Under the pieces are notes generated by a model. That model saw only the letters and a program-made list of their open reading frames with translations, was not told where the DNA came from and did no database searches. Shown one piece after another: positions 43,385 through 55,684 of a stretch of DNA of 64,000 bases (positions are counted from its first letter, which is position 1; every line of letters starts with the position of its first letter). The stretch is from Blastocladiella britannica. Taxonomy: Eukaryota > Blastocladiomycota > Blastocladiomycetes > Blastocladiales > Blastocladiaceae. Where the stretch lies: contig MU624541.1 in assembly GCA_025349905.2 (NCBI GenBank), positions 52,227-116,226 on the forward strand, given 5' to 3'. The translations under genes were made by a program, and so were the position numbers.

Positions 43385-46300
43385 ATGACTGTCCCACCCG
43401 CGCGTCCATTTTGTCTATGTAATGGGACCTACGACGGTAAAGAGTTTGCGATCGAGTGCTCGGCCTGCGATCGATGGTTTCATGGCCGCTGTATTGGCCT
43501 CACACACGCGACGGCCGCCCGCATCCCCGAGTACTTTTGCCCTTCGTGTGCACAAAACATGGCCGACGAGGACGCGCGCGACTTTGCGTCTGGCGCGCTC
43601 GACTCGTCAACCGGCTCCGCAGAGCAACACCGATATGGGGACACGGACGATATGACCGCGTCATCCAGCGGCGACGGGAGCAGCGACGGCGGCAACAGCA
43701 GCAACGATTCCGACAGCGACTCGTCCACTGGCTTTCCCGCTGGTTTCGGAAAGGGCGGAGGGAAAGGCGGGAAGAGCAGTAAGGCGCCGCGCCCACAGCA
43801 CGCATCGTACGCGTCCAAAATGCCTCACCCAACCGTGGCTGTCAAGGCACCTCGCGGAGCAGCCCCTAGCCCTGCCCTCAAGGCGCCCCTTGCCGCCGCC
43901 CACCACCATCATCATCATCACCACCACCACCGCGGTACAGCAGACAGCGCCCCACGACACACCACGCTCTTCACCCACATGGCGACCGGCGCCTCGGACG
44001 AGGAGGAGGAAGAGTCGGACGAGAGCGAGTCTGAAACCAGCGACTCGTCGGACGACAACCAGGTGCATGGCCCCAACGGTGATGCTGCTGCTGGTGGTGG
44101 CGACAGTTCCGTGATCCAAGTGGGCGCCGCGGTCTCGGCCGCCGCCATGATGAACGGGTTTGCCGACGCCCTCACTGCCCTGCCCGACCAGTTTGATCTG
44201 ACGCCAGCACCAATAAGCGCGACGTCATCAACTTCGTCCAAGCGCCCACGACCAGCAGCGCGTCCTCCAGCACGTCGGCGTGCTCGGCGTGCATCGCCCG
44301 ATTCTGCCGATGACGATGAAGGGGTCGAAGAGAGCGCCGCAGGCAACAACGACTTGGACATGAATGTGGGCTCGGATGATAGCACCTCCTTTCCAGTGGC
44401 AGCAGCAGCTCCGCGGCCACCGCGTCGTGCAGCGGCTACAAGAACGGCCACGACCAAACCGCAACCCTCCTGGAATGACGCGCCCGTGTCGCCCGCGCGG
44501 CCAACAACACCTTCGATGGCGACCGCGACCTCAGCATCCGAGATCGATATCGATGACTTTGACCTGGATTTCGACCTCCCGAATCTCAACCAGCCATTGT
44601 CCCCTATGGACCGCCTTGCCGACCCATCGTCCCAGCTGCCTACCAAACGCCCAGCTGATCACGGCAGGGGCGCCGTTGCGGGCCGCGGTCGAAATGGTCC
44701 ATCCAACGAGCCCTCCCGTGCGCCTGCCACGGTAATGGGCAACAGCAGCATGCTCCCCGTCATCTCCGATATGGATTTCATGAGCTTGGCCCATTCGACC
44801 GGCACCGCAGCATTCCCAGTGCATGCGATTGCGCCACCGCCGCCGCCGCCACCACTGCTGCCGCAGTCGTCCAAGCCATCTCGAGCAAAGCCCACGAAAC
44901 CTCGCGCTGGCCGGCCTGGCCATCCTCCATCGGCACCCGATGGCGCTGCATTCACCGGACTGTCGGCTCTTCCCTTGGCGAAAAAGAGTGGAGGCGCGAC
45001 CGCTGCTCATGGTTCTGCTGCTCCATCCGTTGCCAGCAAGCGGCCCATACCGGCCCCTGCACCGTCCGCCAACAAGAGCCGTCAAGGCGTCCGCTCCAAG
45101 CTGCCCGTGGACGATGACGAGACAGACATTGAGATTGATGACATGAGTGACTCCTTGCCACTGCCGCTCCCCACTGCGACTTCGACACGGCCCGGTGGAG
45201 CTCATGGTGGCGCTGGCAATGGCGTCAGAGCACCAAAATCACAGTCTGGGCCTCGCGCCCATGCGGCTGCACGACCGGGGACATCCACCTCCAATCGGCC
45301 AGGTTCGAGTGGTTCCAATCGCGCCCAACCAGCACTGCCGGCGCTTCCGCAGCCTTCCCGTTCCGCGACACTTCCCTCTGTCCCCCGCCCTCTGCCCACA
45401 AGGATTGACGATGATGCAACAGAGGAGGACGATAGTGCATCCGATGCAGGCCGCAACCCCAACGCTGGCAACAACAACAGCAATAGCAACATCAACAGCA
45501 ACGACGACGACGACGATGATGACGACGACGACGATATGTGCGTTGTCTGCGACGGCGAGTGCACGTGCAAGCCGTCTGCCCCACCGCGGGCTGCTGTCGT
45601 CCCACAAGCCCCAGCACAGAGCCTTGGGCGCAGCTCGTCGTCTATGGGCCAGACCAACAATGACTTGGGGCGCAACCGCGGCGGCCAACCGCCAGCCGAC
45701 CATGGGGGTCTCGTACGCGCGTCGCCTCCAAACCAGGTGCAACATAAGCCGCTTTTGCATCCAGCGCTGCCCTCCACGAGCAGCCAGCAAAAAGGGCGTT
45801 CATTGGACGCTTACCGAGCTGCTGGCAAAAAGCGCGGTACTGGCTCAAGCACCGCTGCCGCTGCTGCGGCCATGGCTGCTGCTGCACAGGCTACTGGCTC
45901 TTCGACACATACGGCCGCGACCCGCAAGGCAAACGGACCCAAGCCGACCAAGTCACCGTTACGGATGCGGCCCATGTCCTCCACGCCACTTATTTCCCCC
46001 CCCAGTGGAACTGGCTCTGATGGCGCACTTGCCCCACACGGTCGCTCTACCAAGCAGCACCACGCGCACGCACCTACTCATCATCATCAACATCCGCAGC
46101 ATGGCAGCGCATTGGCACCCCTCCCGCTCCCCTCTGCCCCACCCGCCTCGTCCTCCACCACCAACGGCACCGCTGCCACCACCTCCTCATCGTCGTCCCG
46201 GTCACGCAATGCCAACAACCGGCGTAACCGCCAGGATCGCCACGCAGACGATACCGAGAGCGAGGCGGGGTCGATTGCGTCCGACACGGCCTCGCGGCGC

Positions 46301-48433
46301 AGTGCACATGTTCATCGAGCGCCACCTGGAGCGGTTGTTCCGTCGGCTGTTTTCGGTCCAGCATCCACCGCGTCGTCGGCCCATGCAGCAGCAGCTAAAA
46401 CACGAGCCCCGACAGCAGCACCACCATCAACATTATCGCGGCGGCAGATATCGCAGCGTGGCGCCCGAGCCAGCACGCCCGCCGATTCGCCCTTGTCGTC
46501 CGCCTCCTCGGCATCTTCCTCTGAGAACGAGCTCACGGGCGACGTGGTTGTGACTGCGCGGCCCACCCGGACTGTGAATGAGGCGGACGCCGTGCGTGCC
46601 AACGTCACTGCTTTCGTTGGGCTTGCGGCAGCCGCGCTCGCCCTCATCTCCAGCGATGACTCCAACAGCAGCGACAGCAGCAGCGGCGGGACGAGCTCGG
46701 ACAACAGCAACAGCAGTAGCAGCGACAATGACGACGGAAACGATGGCTGGGACCACGATTTCGAATCGGGGATTGACACGTTCCAGCCAAAGGGCCCAGC
46801 GCGACTGTTCCCGCACATTGCGCCAGTGGCACCCAACCGCGTGCATGTACTCGCACCGGCGAAGAGCAGCAGTCGCAATGGCGACGGCGGCGACCCAATG
46901 GACATGGACGTTACTTACACCGAGTACCATTCAACTGAAGGCGACATGCTGGACGGCCACGCTTCCAGCGCAGACTCACAATCGGATACCGAGCCCCCCG
47001 TTGTTGCTGCCCCTTCCATGCACCTTGCGACCGGGAGCAGCGGCCGGCCATTGCTGCGATCGTCCAGCATGCGGGACTTTGCGACCGAGATGAGCCTGAC
47101 GCCGCGTCCATCGCGCCAATCACTCGGGCCGAGTTATGGCAGCAGTCCTCTTCACTCCTCACCATTCCCCACTTTTGTACAAGGCGTTGTTGCTTCGTCT
47201 CCTGGAGGGGCCATGAAGGGTATGTTTTTTCAATGACCTTTTTAAGTCCCAGCGTCCTGACCGAGCCTGCCAAATCAATCATTAGATCCATTTGCCCGAT
47301 TTGGCCAGCCTCCACCCAACCAGCTGAACCCACGCGATCGCAAAATCAGCTTGCGCGACTTTGGCCTTGGCTACATTCCGACAGCGCCGAAACGTGCCCG
47401 CGAGCCGGAATCGTGGGAGCTCAATTCATCCATGCCTAGCACAAGTGTACTTGGCACGACACAGCAGCTTCATATCGCCGGCGGTAGTGCTCCACCACCA
47501 GTGAAACGGCCTCGCCGAGGTTCGATCCCGTCTGCATTGGTGCTGGCGCCGCCCGGTAGCGCCAGCTCGAGTTTGACTGACCTGGCAACGGACATGGCCA
47601 CCTCGCCGTTCACATTTTCACGCACCGATGGCATATCGCCGACGCCTGGCTCGGTTGGGATTGACCATCTCTTCCGCACTGAGATGCTGGTCCTCGATGA
47701 CGAACCCAACGGTAGCGATATGTTTGCCCATGGCAGGGCGACGGGCGGCAGTGGTGGGCTCTTTTCGCCGACCGACCGCAGGACGCCGTCGCTTCACAAT
47801 GGCGGCGGGGGAAACCGCCGCCGCAAGATTTCGGTGACGGCCCAGGCGTTTGCGTCGTTCCGGGCACCAGGTTTACACGGGCACCACCACCATGGCGGGG
47901 CGGCGGTCCCCGATCTCCGCCGCGCCGTCAAGGGCCACGTGGTGACATCCACTTTGCTGAATATGCCGGCGCCCACGTCCCCGCTGGTTCCATTTGCAAA
48001 TCTCCATTCCGGGTCTTCGTCGTCAGCGGCGGCGGTAGGAGGTGGAGGGCAAGCCGACGATTTCGCGGCCGTGGACCTGGGCCCATCCGCATTTACCAGT
48101 GTTAGCCAGCGGCGCGGATCCATCGCGCAGCAGCTCGGCGGGCGCGTTCGCAAGCAGAGTATTGGGAAGAAGATGGGCGCGCGGCGCGGATCCAACGCTG
48201 GTTTCGGGACGGGCTTGCTGGGCTCGTCCATGTCGGACGCCGCTCACATGTTTGGGACCATGCCGTCGCTCCTTGAAACGTCGCTTGGAGGCCATGACAA
48301 TGGGATGCTGGGCGACAATTGGCTCGCTGGTCACTCGGGCCTGGGTGGGTTCCTTGATGGGCCGTCTGGATCGCAAAACAGTGGCACGGATCCCGATTAT
48401 TTGGCCATGGACATGCTATTTGGGAGCAAGTAA
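43385..48433 (+). CDS. large PHD-finger protein
   Basis: Two exons (43385-47219, 47286-48433) give 1660 residues. A single PHD finger opens the protein at residues 8-56. Its Zn ligands follow the C4HC3 pattern: FCLCNGTYDGKEFAIECSAC, DRWFHGRCIGL, YFCPSC. The DRWFHG tryptophan and acidic surroundings are the type seen in Spp1/CFP1/TAF3-like readers of H3K4me3. The remaining ~1600 residues are low-complexity: His runs, Asp/Ser/Gly/Asn tracts, a CxxC-like CVVCDGECTC at about 719 and Arg-rich segments. After the intron a more conserved-looking segment follows (NPRDRKISLRDFGLGYIP). The C-terminus has Arg-Arg-Gly-Ser motifs that could be kinase sites. A nuclear chromatin role is inferred from the PHD alone. 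Confidence 0.75.
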
Positions 48434-48508
48434 ATCATCCGTTATTCCTCTCTTTTCGTCTTGATTCAACACTTTTTCTCATTACACTTCAAATTTCGAC
48501 CGGCACCA

Positions 48509-50256
48509 ATGGACATGAACGAGCTCAGTGGCACATCTGGGGACTCGCTGCAGACATTTGCGCGGTATGCCGACAAGCACCAGTTGTATGATACGCTGCA
48601 GGATCTGCTGCGCAAAGTGATTGTTGCCCGGCCCGAGGATCCGCTCACTTTTTTGGCCGATGAGCTCGACCGTAAACCTCGTACGCTCAATTTCTTGAAT
48701 TGCTATCATGCCAGCACTCACACTGATACTTAACCAGTTCCTGGGATCGTCGTGCTTGCCCCGCCCACATCGGATGAAACGGACTTGGTATGTGTGCATT
48801 TTCCCATCTACTTGCCAGTGATCCACTCAAATGTCGGTAATATAGTGCCGGAACTTGGCGCGTGCCATGGGTGCAGTGTACATATCGGCGCCAAGCCTAC
48901 TGCGTACCGCGGTCGAAAAGAAATCGTCTCTGGGAACTCAAGCACTGCAGGCCCTCTCGCGTGGAGCGCTCGCGCCCGATCGAGTGATGCTCGAACTGCT
49001 CCAGCAACGGCTCGCGCAGTCCGATGCGCAAGCGCACGGGTGGGTTCTGGAAGGTTTCCCACGAACACGCGAGCAAGCTACGGGTCTTGCGCGGCGCGGG
49101 ATCTTGCCATCGCACATGTACGTTCTGGACGCGTCCGATGCGGCGCTGATTGACCGAGCGATCGCGCAGCGGATTGATCCGGTCACGGGGAAAGAGTACG
49201 ATACGCGCACTTCGGCCGCGGCCGCGGCACCGCCCGACGTGCGCGCTCGGCTCACCGCCAAGGCCAACTTGCGCGAGGACGCGGTGCGCGACCGGCTGGC
49301 TGCGTTCCGCCGACAGTTGCCCGGGATCATTGACGCGCTCAAGGCCGTTTCGGTCAATGTACTTGTGCCCAAAAACGCATCGGCATCGGGATCAGAGGTC
49401 GCGGAGGCGGTTCGTCGCGCGTTGCAAGTGCGCAAGGCGCCGCTGGCCGAGGGAAATGCCATGGGCTTTCACCGCATTCTTTTGGTGGGCGGCGAGCCGG
49501 GGGTGCGCGATAGCGTTGGCCACAAACTCGAGGAGGACGGGCACTACCTCGTCTATGGTACTCCTTTCCTTTTTTCTGTTGGCCTCAAAAGCTCACAAGT
49601 GACCTCGAACTAGTCTCGCCACAGCGCATCCTCACGGAAGAAATTTCGCGTCGCGGGCCGAACGCAGAGCGCTTTTTGCGCGCGCTCAAGGGCCAAGAGC
49701 AGAGTACGTTGATCAGTTAACTTTGCAGTACCCCAGTTACTCACATCCTCGATCTAAAATAGTCTCGGACGAGGAAATGCTCGCGCTGATTGTCGCCAGG
49801 ACCTCGCAGCAAGATTGCAAGACGCGCGGTTGGCTCCTGTTGTCGTCGACGGGTCCACTACCTCCCGGGATCCTGCACCAGGCCGCCGCGCGCCTCAACC
49901 CCACACGCGTGCTGGTGCTTCCAGGTGGCGACGAGACGGCGGCCCGCCTGGAACTGTCGGCACTGGAGGACGGATTCGACTACCCGATGCACCCATTCTT
50001 TGCCGGGACTGGTGCCAGCTCTCCTGGCGGCGAGAGTGCACCCTCGGCGGCGGTGGCTGCTGGTGGGCAAAAGAGCGGAGGCGGTCTGGTTGCCGCTGAT
50101 AAGCACTCCCAGGAGCGGCTTCCTTGCATGCAAGACCTGGAGGTCCTTCCTCGCGGCTTGGTCGAGACGGAACAAGCGTATGCCAGTCGCATGGCAACTT
50201 CCGTGTACCACACGCTGTTGCGGCCGGTCGAGTGGAAAGTGCCTCACTTTTGCTGA
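48509..50256 (+). CDS. AK8: adenylate kinase 8-like flagellar protein with degenerate P-loops
   Basis: Five exons (48509-48680, 48738-48787, 48846-49557, 49614-49703, 49763-50256) give 505 residues; animal AK8 has ~480. It opens with an RIIa/Dpy30-like docking segment (FARYADKHQLYDTLQDLL, then RPEDPLTFLADEL). Two nucleoside-monophosphate-kinase halves follow. Half 1 keeps VLEGFPRTREQA, QRIDPVTGKEY and other lid features. Its P-loop, however, reads APPTSDETD where AK8 has GPPASGKTT. Half 2 has GGEPGVRDS where GPVGSGKS is expected. Both Walker A lysines are therefore missing. AK8 belongs to motile-cilium adenylate kinases. It may now be a structural axonemal part rather than an enzyme. The first intron lies just before the P-loop, and alternative splicing there does not restore a lysine. 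Confidence 0.82.
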
Positions 50257-50322
50257 CCACCGTTTGATTGAATGGAAAAAAAAACTTGTTTATATTCCGT
50301 CGCGAGTTCCTCCAAGGACAAC

Positions 50323-53300
50323 CTAGTCCAACAAACTTCCACCAGGCGGGTGCGGCGGAGCGGCTGCTGCTGCGTACTGCTGCTGCTGCGGTGGCTGCTG
50401 AGAATACTGGCCTTGGTACGGCGGGTACCCGGGCTGAGCGTACGGGCCCGACGGCGGCGGTGGGGCTGCAACATAGCCTGGCGGCGGGGGAGCAGCCGCC
50501 GAGGGTGCACTTCCGCCGGTCGAGGCGGGATATTGGTACGGCTGCTGTGCCTGGTAATGCTGCGGTTGTTGCGGTTGCTGAGGCTGTTGAGGTTGCTGCT
50601 GGCCATAGTAGCCCGTGCCAGGATACGCGGGTTGCTGGTGGTGCTGGTGCTGCTGGGACTGAGGCTGAGGGGGTGCAGCAGCGGCCGCGCTCGGATATCC
50701 GGAATAGCTGCTACCCGTGGCGGCGGGTGACTGGTACTGGTAGTGGCCGTACGCTGGGGAAGAGGTCGAAGGAGTGCTGTACGCGGGCGGGGCCTGCGGT
50801 ACGCCGTACGGGTGGCTGGGTGCCGGAGGGGTAGCGGCGGCGGACGACCCCAGGGTCGGGTAAGGGTTTGGAGCATACGCGGATTGGGGAGCGTACGGGT
50901 TCGGAGCCGCGGCGGCAGATGCACCTGAAGACATGCTTGGGTACGGGCTGGGAGCCGAGGGGGCCGCAGACGACAAGGACGACGAAGTCGGCGTCGAGTA
51001 CGCGGTGGGCGACCCGTGGGCAATGTCCATGCGTGCAATCTGCGAGCGCAAAAAATCGGTCGATGAAGCAGCGCGCGCAGCCTCGGCCGCCTTGGCCGCC
51101 GCATCAGCGTCCGCGGCGCGTTGACGCGTGATCGCAAGCGCCGCGCGCGCCGCACCCGTGCACGCGTCCTGGGCATCCGTCGCGAGCTCGATCGCCGCCA
51201 CCAGCTTCTTTCGGCACGCCTGCCACGCCGCATACGCGGCCCGCACGTCCTTGGCGGCCGTGTCTTGACGCTGCTCGGCGGTGGCCGCGTCGCGTGCAAG
51301 TGGATGGACCGAAATCTCGCGCTGCCAACGCTTCGTCAAGCTCGCGGTGGCATCGCGCGTGGCGGCGGCATTGGCAGCGAGCTTCTCCGAAAACGGGCGG
51401 AACTTTTGCAGCTCGGTGCGGAAAATGTGCTCGTCCACGTTCTGCTTGGCGTTGAGCACCAGCAGCTCAGAGATGTCGTCCTTGTGCACCGCGGCCTTGA
51501 GGTCGCTCACAATTACCGCACGTTCCCGCTTCAGGTCCGACAGCCGCCCAACCGTGTCGCGAGCGGCCTTGACCGCAGCCGTGAACTCGGTGATACCGGT
51601 CTTTTCGTCATTTTCAAGGTCCAACAACGAGCCGCCGCCAGGGCCGCCCGGTGTGCCAGCAGATGGAACCCCACGGACCAGTGCCACGGCCGGGTGTTCA
51701 GCGAGTCGTTCGGCCGCACTCGCGACGGCCGCATCGGCAACCGAACGCACACGGACGGCCTCACGCGCGACCGCCACATCGCGGCGTTGGGGGAGGCTAG
51801 CGGATGGCGCTAGCGTCCACGCGGCGGCGCCGTGCGTGGCCTTGAACTGGTCCTCGCGCTGCTGGTCCTTATCAAGTGCCTCCTTAGCCGCCGTCAGCTG
51901 CGCGGTGCCTTCACGCAAGATATCGGCCGCTTGCTGCGCCAGTTCGCGCGACTCGCTTCCACCACCAATCTCGGCCGCCATGGCCTGCACCTCTGGTGGC
52001 CAGTCATACGAGCTACCGCCACCACTACCCCCAGGACCCGACCCGGGTTTGGCGGCGCTGGCCGCGGCGGCCGTGAGCTTCTCGAGCGCGGCCGGGAACC
52101 CGATTGACGCGAGTGCTGACGCCACCTCAGCATCGAGCACGCTCGCGGCTTCGGAAGCGGTCCGCAGTACCTGTGCCTTGTGCTCCGAGTACACGGACGC
52201 CTTTTCATGCACGTCGAGCGGAATCAGGCCCGAGAAGATATCAGCGCCGACCAGCGCATTGAACTCGTCGGCGCCGCCGGGCAGGACCTTGTCAAACCCG
52301 AGGTACGCGGGCACCACAATGTGGTCGAGCGGCGGCAGCGCGTCGCGGGGCGGGACCGTCGCGTGGTAGATCACATCATTGTCCTTGGTCGCGCGCGCGG
52401 CCAGATCGGCGGTTAACGTGACCGCGAGCTTGCACGCGTCCTGTAGGCCGGCCATGGCGTCTGGAGCCACCAGTCCACCGGCAACCATGGCCATGTACAG
52501 TTCGCGCGGCAAGTTGCGGGTAGCCGCCAACCGCTCGGCTTCCTTTGCGTCGGCGGCGGCCGCAGACCACCGCGCCACCACTTCGCCGTACGCGCCCTCG
52601 GCCTCGGCCAAGGTGGCGCGGTACGCGTTGGCATGCGCCGAGTACAGCTTGGCCTTGGCGGCCACGAACGACGACACGCCGTGGGCAGCGGTGCTGACAA
52701 AGTACGCGGCCACATTGGTTCCGGGAGCACACTGGGTCGCGACCTGCGCGTACATGTGCGCGAGCCCCGCCGCGATCTTGGTGGTCATTTTGCTGATTTT
52801 GCGGGTGTCGGCCACGGTCTTTTCCAGCATCACCTCTTGCGCCTGCGCCAGCATCAGATCGCCCAAAAACTTGACCGTCTCGCGGCCCAGATCCTTGGAC
52901 GGCGCGTGCAAGAAATTGTCGTTGATGTACTTGAAGAGGCCCGCCGCGCACTGCAGGTTGTGGTACGCTCGCTTGAGATCGCGGGGGCCACTCAATGAAG
53001 CACCGCCAGCTGGTGCGGCCGTGGGCGAGGTGGGGCTCTCAGGGGACGACGACGAGTCAGGCACTGCGGCCATGCGCGACAGTACCGCGGCCAGGTTAAA
53101 GATGGTGGCGGCCTTTTCGAACGCGAGCGAGGACTGGGCGGTGACGTCGGCGCGCTCAAAGGCGTCGCGCCATTCAAAGACCACCTCGACGGTGCCGTCG
53201 TCGATCGGAAAGTGCAGGTCCAGGAGGTCAAGCTGGCCATAGTACTTGAGCAGCACGTCGCGGGCGGTGGCGTCGGCGCCGGCCGAGCCCGCACCGCGCA

Positions 53301-53490
53301 TGTCCTGGCGCAGCTTGTGTAAGGCCGCGATCTCGCGCGCATAGTCCCGCGGGCTGGCGCCGTACGCGCCCTCAATGTGCGGGGCCAGGGACGGCTCCCA
53401 CGGCACCTCGGCCGAGTCCTTCAAGGGCACGGCAATCAGTGGGGCGTTGGGCGTGAAGAGGATCGCAGAGGGTGGCTGTTGTCCGGCCAT
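50323..53490 (-). CDS. BRO1: BRO1-domain ESCRT-associated protein (Bro1/ALIX family)
   Basis: This is a single exon of 1055 codons. The N-terminal BRO1 domain (about 1-400) begins ILFTPNAPLIAVPLKDSAEV. It contains YYGQLDLLDLHFPIDD, the hallmark EWRDAFE, and AFEKAATIFNLAAVLS. Family function is to bind the ESCRT-III subunit Snf7/CHMP4 at endosomes. A helical V-like region follows (about 400-790, DKTGITEFTAAV... heptads). The C-terminal ~220 residues are Pro/Tyr/Gln/Ser-rich (PYPSMSSG, SAYAPNPYPT, QPQQPQQPQH). Bro1, Rim20 and ALIX share this layout and I cannot separate them without alignment. No intron is needed. The stop is 66 bp from the convergent AK8 stop. Confidence 0.88.
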   Translation of the reverse strand: MAGQQPPSAILFTPNAPLIAVPLKDSAEVPWEPSLAPHIEGAYGASPRDYAREIAALHKLRQDMRGAGSAGADATARDVLLKYYGQLDLLDLHFPIDDGTVEVVFEWRDAFERADVTAQSSLAFEKAATIFNLAAVLSRMAAVPDSSSSPESPTSPTAAPAGGASLSGPRDLKRAYHNLQCAAGLFKYINDNFLHAPSKDLGRETVKFLGDLMLAQAQEVMLEKTVADTRKISKMTTKIAAGLAHMYAQVATQCAPGTNVAAYFVSTAAHGVSSFVAAKAKLYSAHANAYRATLAEAEGAYGEVVARWSAAAADAKEAERLAATRNLPRELYMAMVAGGLVAPDAMAGLQDACKLAVTLTADLAARATKDNDVIYHATVPPRDALPPLDHIVVPAYLGFDKVLPGGADEFNALVGADIFSGLIPLDVHEKASVYSEHKAQVLRTASEAASVLDAEVASALASIGFPAALEKLTAAAASAAKPGSGPGGSGGGSSYDWPPEVQAMAAEIGGGSESRELAQQAADILREGTAQLTAAKEALDKDQQREDQFKATHGAAAWTLAPSASLPQRRDVAVAREAVRVRSVADAAVASAAERLAEHPAVALVRGVPSAGTPGGPGGGSLLDLENDEKTGITEFTAAVKAARDTVGRLSDLKRERAVIVSDLKAAVHKDDISELLVLNAKQNVDEHIFRTELQKFRPFSEKLAANAAATRDATASLTKRWQREISVHPLARDAATAEQRQDTAAKDVRAAYAAWQACRKKLVAAIELATDAQDACTGAARAALAITRQRAADADAAAKAAEAARAASSTDFLRSQIARMDIAHGSPTAYSTPTSSSLSSAAPSAPSPYPSMSSGASAAAAPNPYAPQSAYAPNPYPTLGSSAAATPPAPSHPYGVPQAPPAYSTPSTSSPAYGHYQYQSPAATGSSYSGYPSAAAAAPPQPQSQQHQHHQQPAYPGTGYYGQQQPQQPQQPQQPQHYQAQQPYQYPASTGGSAPSAAAPPPPGYVAAPPPPSGPYAQPGYPPYQGQYSQQPPQQQQYAAAAAPPHPPGGSLLD

Positions 53491-53773
53491 TCTTTTTCGT
53501 TATTTTGGTGTGCTTTGACTTGACGTGTCCACGGGAAAGAGGATTCATTTTCAACTGGGAAATGGCGCCGAGTATACCGCAAGTCAAAACGGCACTACTC
53601 GCGGTGCAAGCAAATTAAAATATCATGTCATGCACGTGGGCTATTTTATACCCGATCGCTCCGCACTGCTTTGGCCAAGAGTCATGGCTGCGCGTGCTTG
53701 TATAATACGATCCTCCTTTGCCCTCGCTTCCCTCTTTCGCATCAACACCCAACAATACAATAAAGCAAAAAAA

Positions 53774-55561
53774 ATGGCATCTGTTACACCACGCGTCTTC
53801 CTCCTCGACTACGGCGCCGGCAACGTGCGCTCGCTGTGCAACGCGGTCCAGCACGCGACGGGCATCGACCTGGTTCCCATTCGCACCGCGGCCGAGTTTG
53901 CTCTGGCCGATATCGTTGTTTTCCCGGGTGTCGGCGCATTTGGCCAAGCCGTGTCGGGTCTGCGCGCGCTCGGGTTTGTTGAGCCACTGCTGGCGTACCT
54001 GCGGTCCGGGAAACCGTTTTTCGGAATCTGCGTTGGGATGCAGTCGCTCTTTGCCGCGTCCGAGGAGGACCCGGGTGCCGTGGGGCTGGGCGTGATTCCG
54101 GTCACGATCCGCAAGTTCTCGTCCGCGACCAAAGTGGTTCCGCACATGGGCTGGAACGCGGCCCCAACTGTCCTGCCGTCGGCACTGGCGATCATTGACC
54201 CGCACGCGTCGTACTACTTTGTGCACTCGTACGCGGCCATTTTTGGGTCCGTCGAAAGTGATGATGAGGTATTGGCTCGTGCGGCCTGTGCCACGTCCCG
54301 GTACGGCGACCAGGTGTTTACTGCCGCGGTGCGATTCCGCAACATCTTTGCGACGCAGGTACGTTATTATGGTTTGAGGTTGGTCAGTGCGAGTACTGAC
54401 AAGGAATGGAGCCAATTCCTATAGTTCCACCCCGAGAAATCGGGTCCCGCCGGCCTTCAACTGCTGCGCGATTACTTTGCGACCGCAGCGCCTATGGCCC
54501 CGCTGCCCGACCGCGCAGACCTTCTCCCAGGAGCGCCGACTGAATCGCAGGCCGTCACGCTAGCTGCCATCACTGCCACGCCCGATCGGCTAGCCAAGCG
54601 CATCATTGCGTGCCTGGACATTCGCGCCAACGATGCGGGCGAGCTGGTGGTGACAAAAGGCCAGGGGTACGATGTGCGTGATACCACGACTAGCAATGGC
54701 GGCGATGTGCGCAATCTCGGCGACCCGGTGGTGCTTGCGTCGCGGTACTACAGCGAGGGCGCCGACGAGATTGCGTTCCTCAACATCATGTCATTTCGCA
54801 GCGTCCCGATCGCCGACTTGCCCATGCTCCACCTCCTGGAGCGCGCCAGCGCCACGCTCTTTGTCCCGCTGACCATTGGTGGCGGAATCCGCGACATTCC
54901 GCAGCCCAACGGCGCCCCAACGGTCCGCGCTCTAGACGTGGTGGCCGCATATTTCCGCGCCGGCGCTGACAAGGTGTCGATCGGGTCGGACGCGGTGGCC
55001 ATGGCCGAGTCCCTGTGGGCCGAGCGCGGCAATGGAGCAGTCTTTGCGGCTCGTCGCGGCACCACCGCCATTGAACAGATTGCGGCCGTGTACGGGTCGC
55101 AGGCGCTGGTGGTCTCGGTGGACCCGCGTCGCGTGTACGTGTCCTCCCCAACCGACACGACCCACACCACCATTCCGACCGCGTACCCGGGCCCCAACGG
55201 CGAGGGGTACTGCTGGTACGAGTGTACGATCAAGGGCGGTCGCGAAGCACGCGATCTCGACGTGGTGCAGCTGGTGACCGCCTGCGAGTACCTGGGCGCG
55301 GGCGAAGTGCTGCTCAACTGCATGGACAAGGACGGGTCGAATTCCGGGTTTGATCTGGAGCTAACGGCCATGGTCAAGCGCGCGGTGCGCATTCCCGTGG
55401 TCGCCAGCAGCGGCGCGGGGGCTGTCGAGCACTTTAGCGAGGTGTTTAGTGCCACCGGGTGTGAGGCGGCGCTGGCGGCGGGGATCTTCCACCGCAAGGA
55501 AGTCCCGATCGAGAGCGTCAAGGCGCACTTGGCCGGGGCTGGGGTGCTGACGCGGTCATAA
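53774..55561 (+). CDS. HIS7: imidazole glycerol phosphate synthase, bifunctional (HIS7)
   Basis: Two exons (53774-54358, 54425-55561) give 573 residues, matching fungal and plant HIS7 fusions of glutamine amidotransferase and cyclase. The amidotransferase has the nucleophile Cys86 in GICVGMQ and His197/Glu199 in FHPEKSG, which begins exon 2 right after the intron. The (beta/alpha)8 cyclase shows RIIACLDIRANDAGELVVTK, LTIGGGIRD, AGADKVSIGSDAV, QALVVSVDPRR and GGREARDLD. The enzyme makes imidazole glycerol phosphate and AICAR in histidine synthesis. The start follows an A-rich leader (GCAAAAAAAATGG). The 283-bp spacer to the BRO1 gene is a divergent promoter. Confidence 0.97.
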
Positions 55562-55684
55562 ATCTTGAGGTGTGGTCGAATCAGCATGCATCCGACTTTT
55601 GCCGATGCTGCATAAAATTTTGAAAATCCCTTTCATTGCTGCAGGCGCCTTCGTCGTGGAAAATTATAATAAATTAAATAGTAA

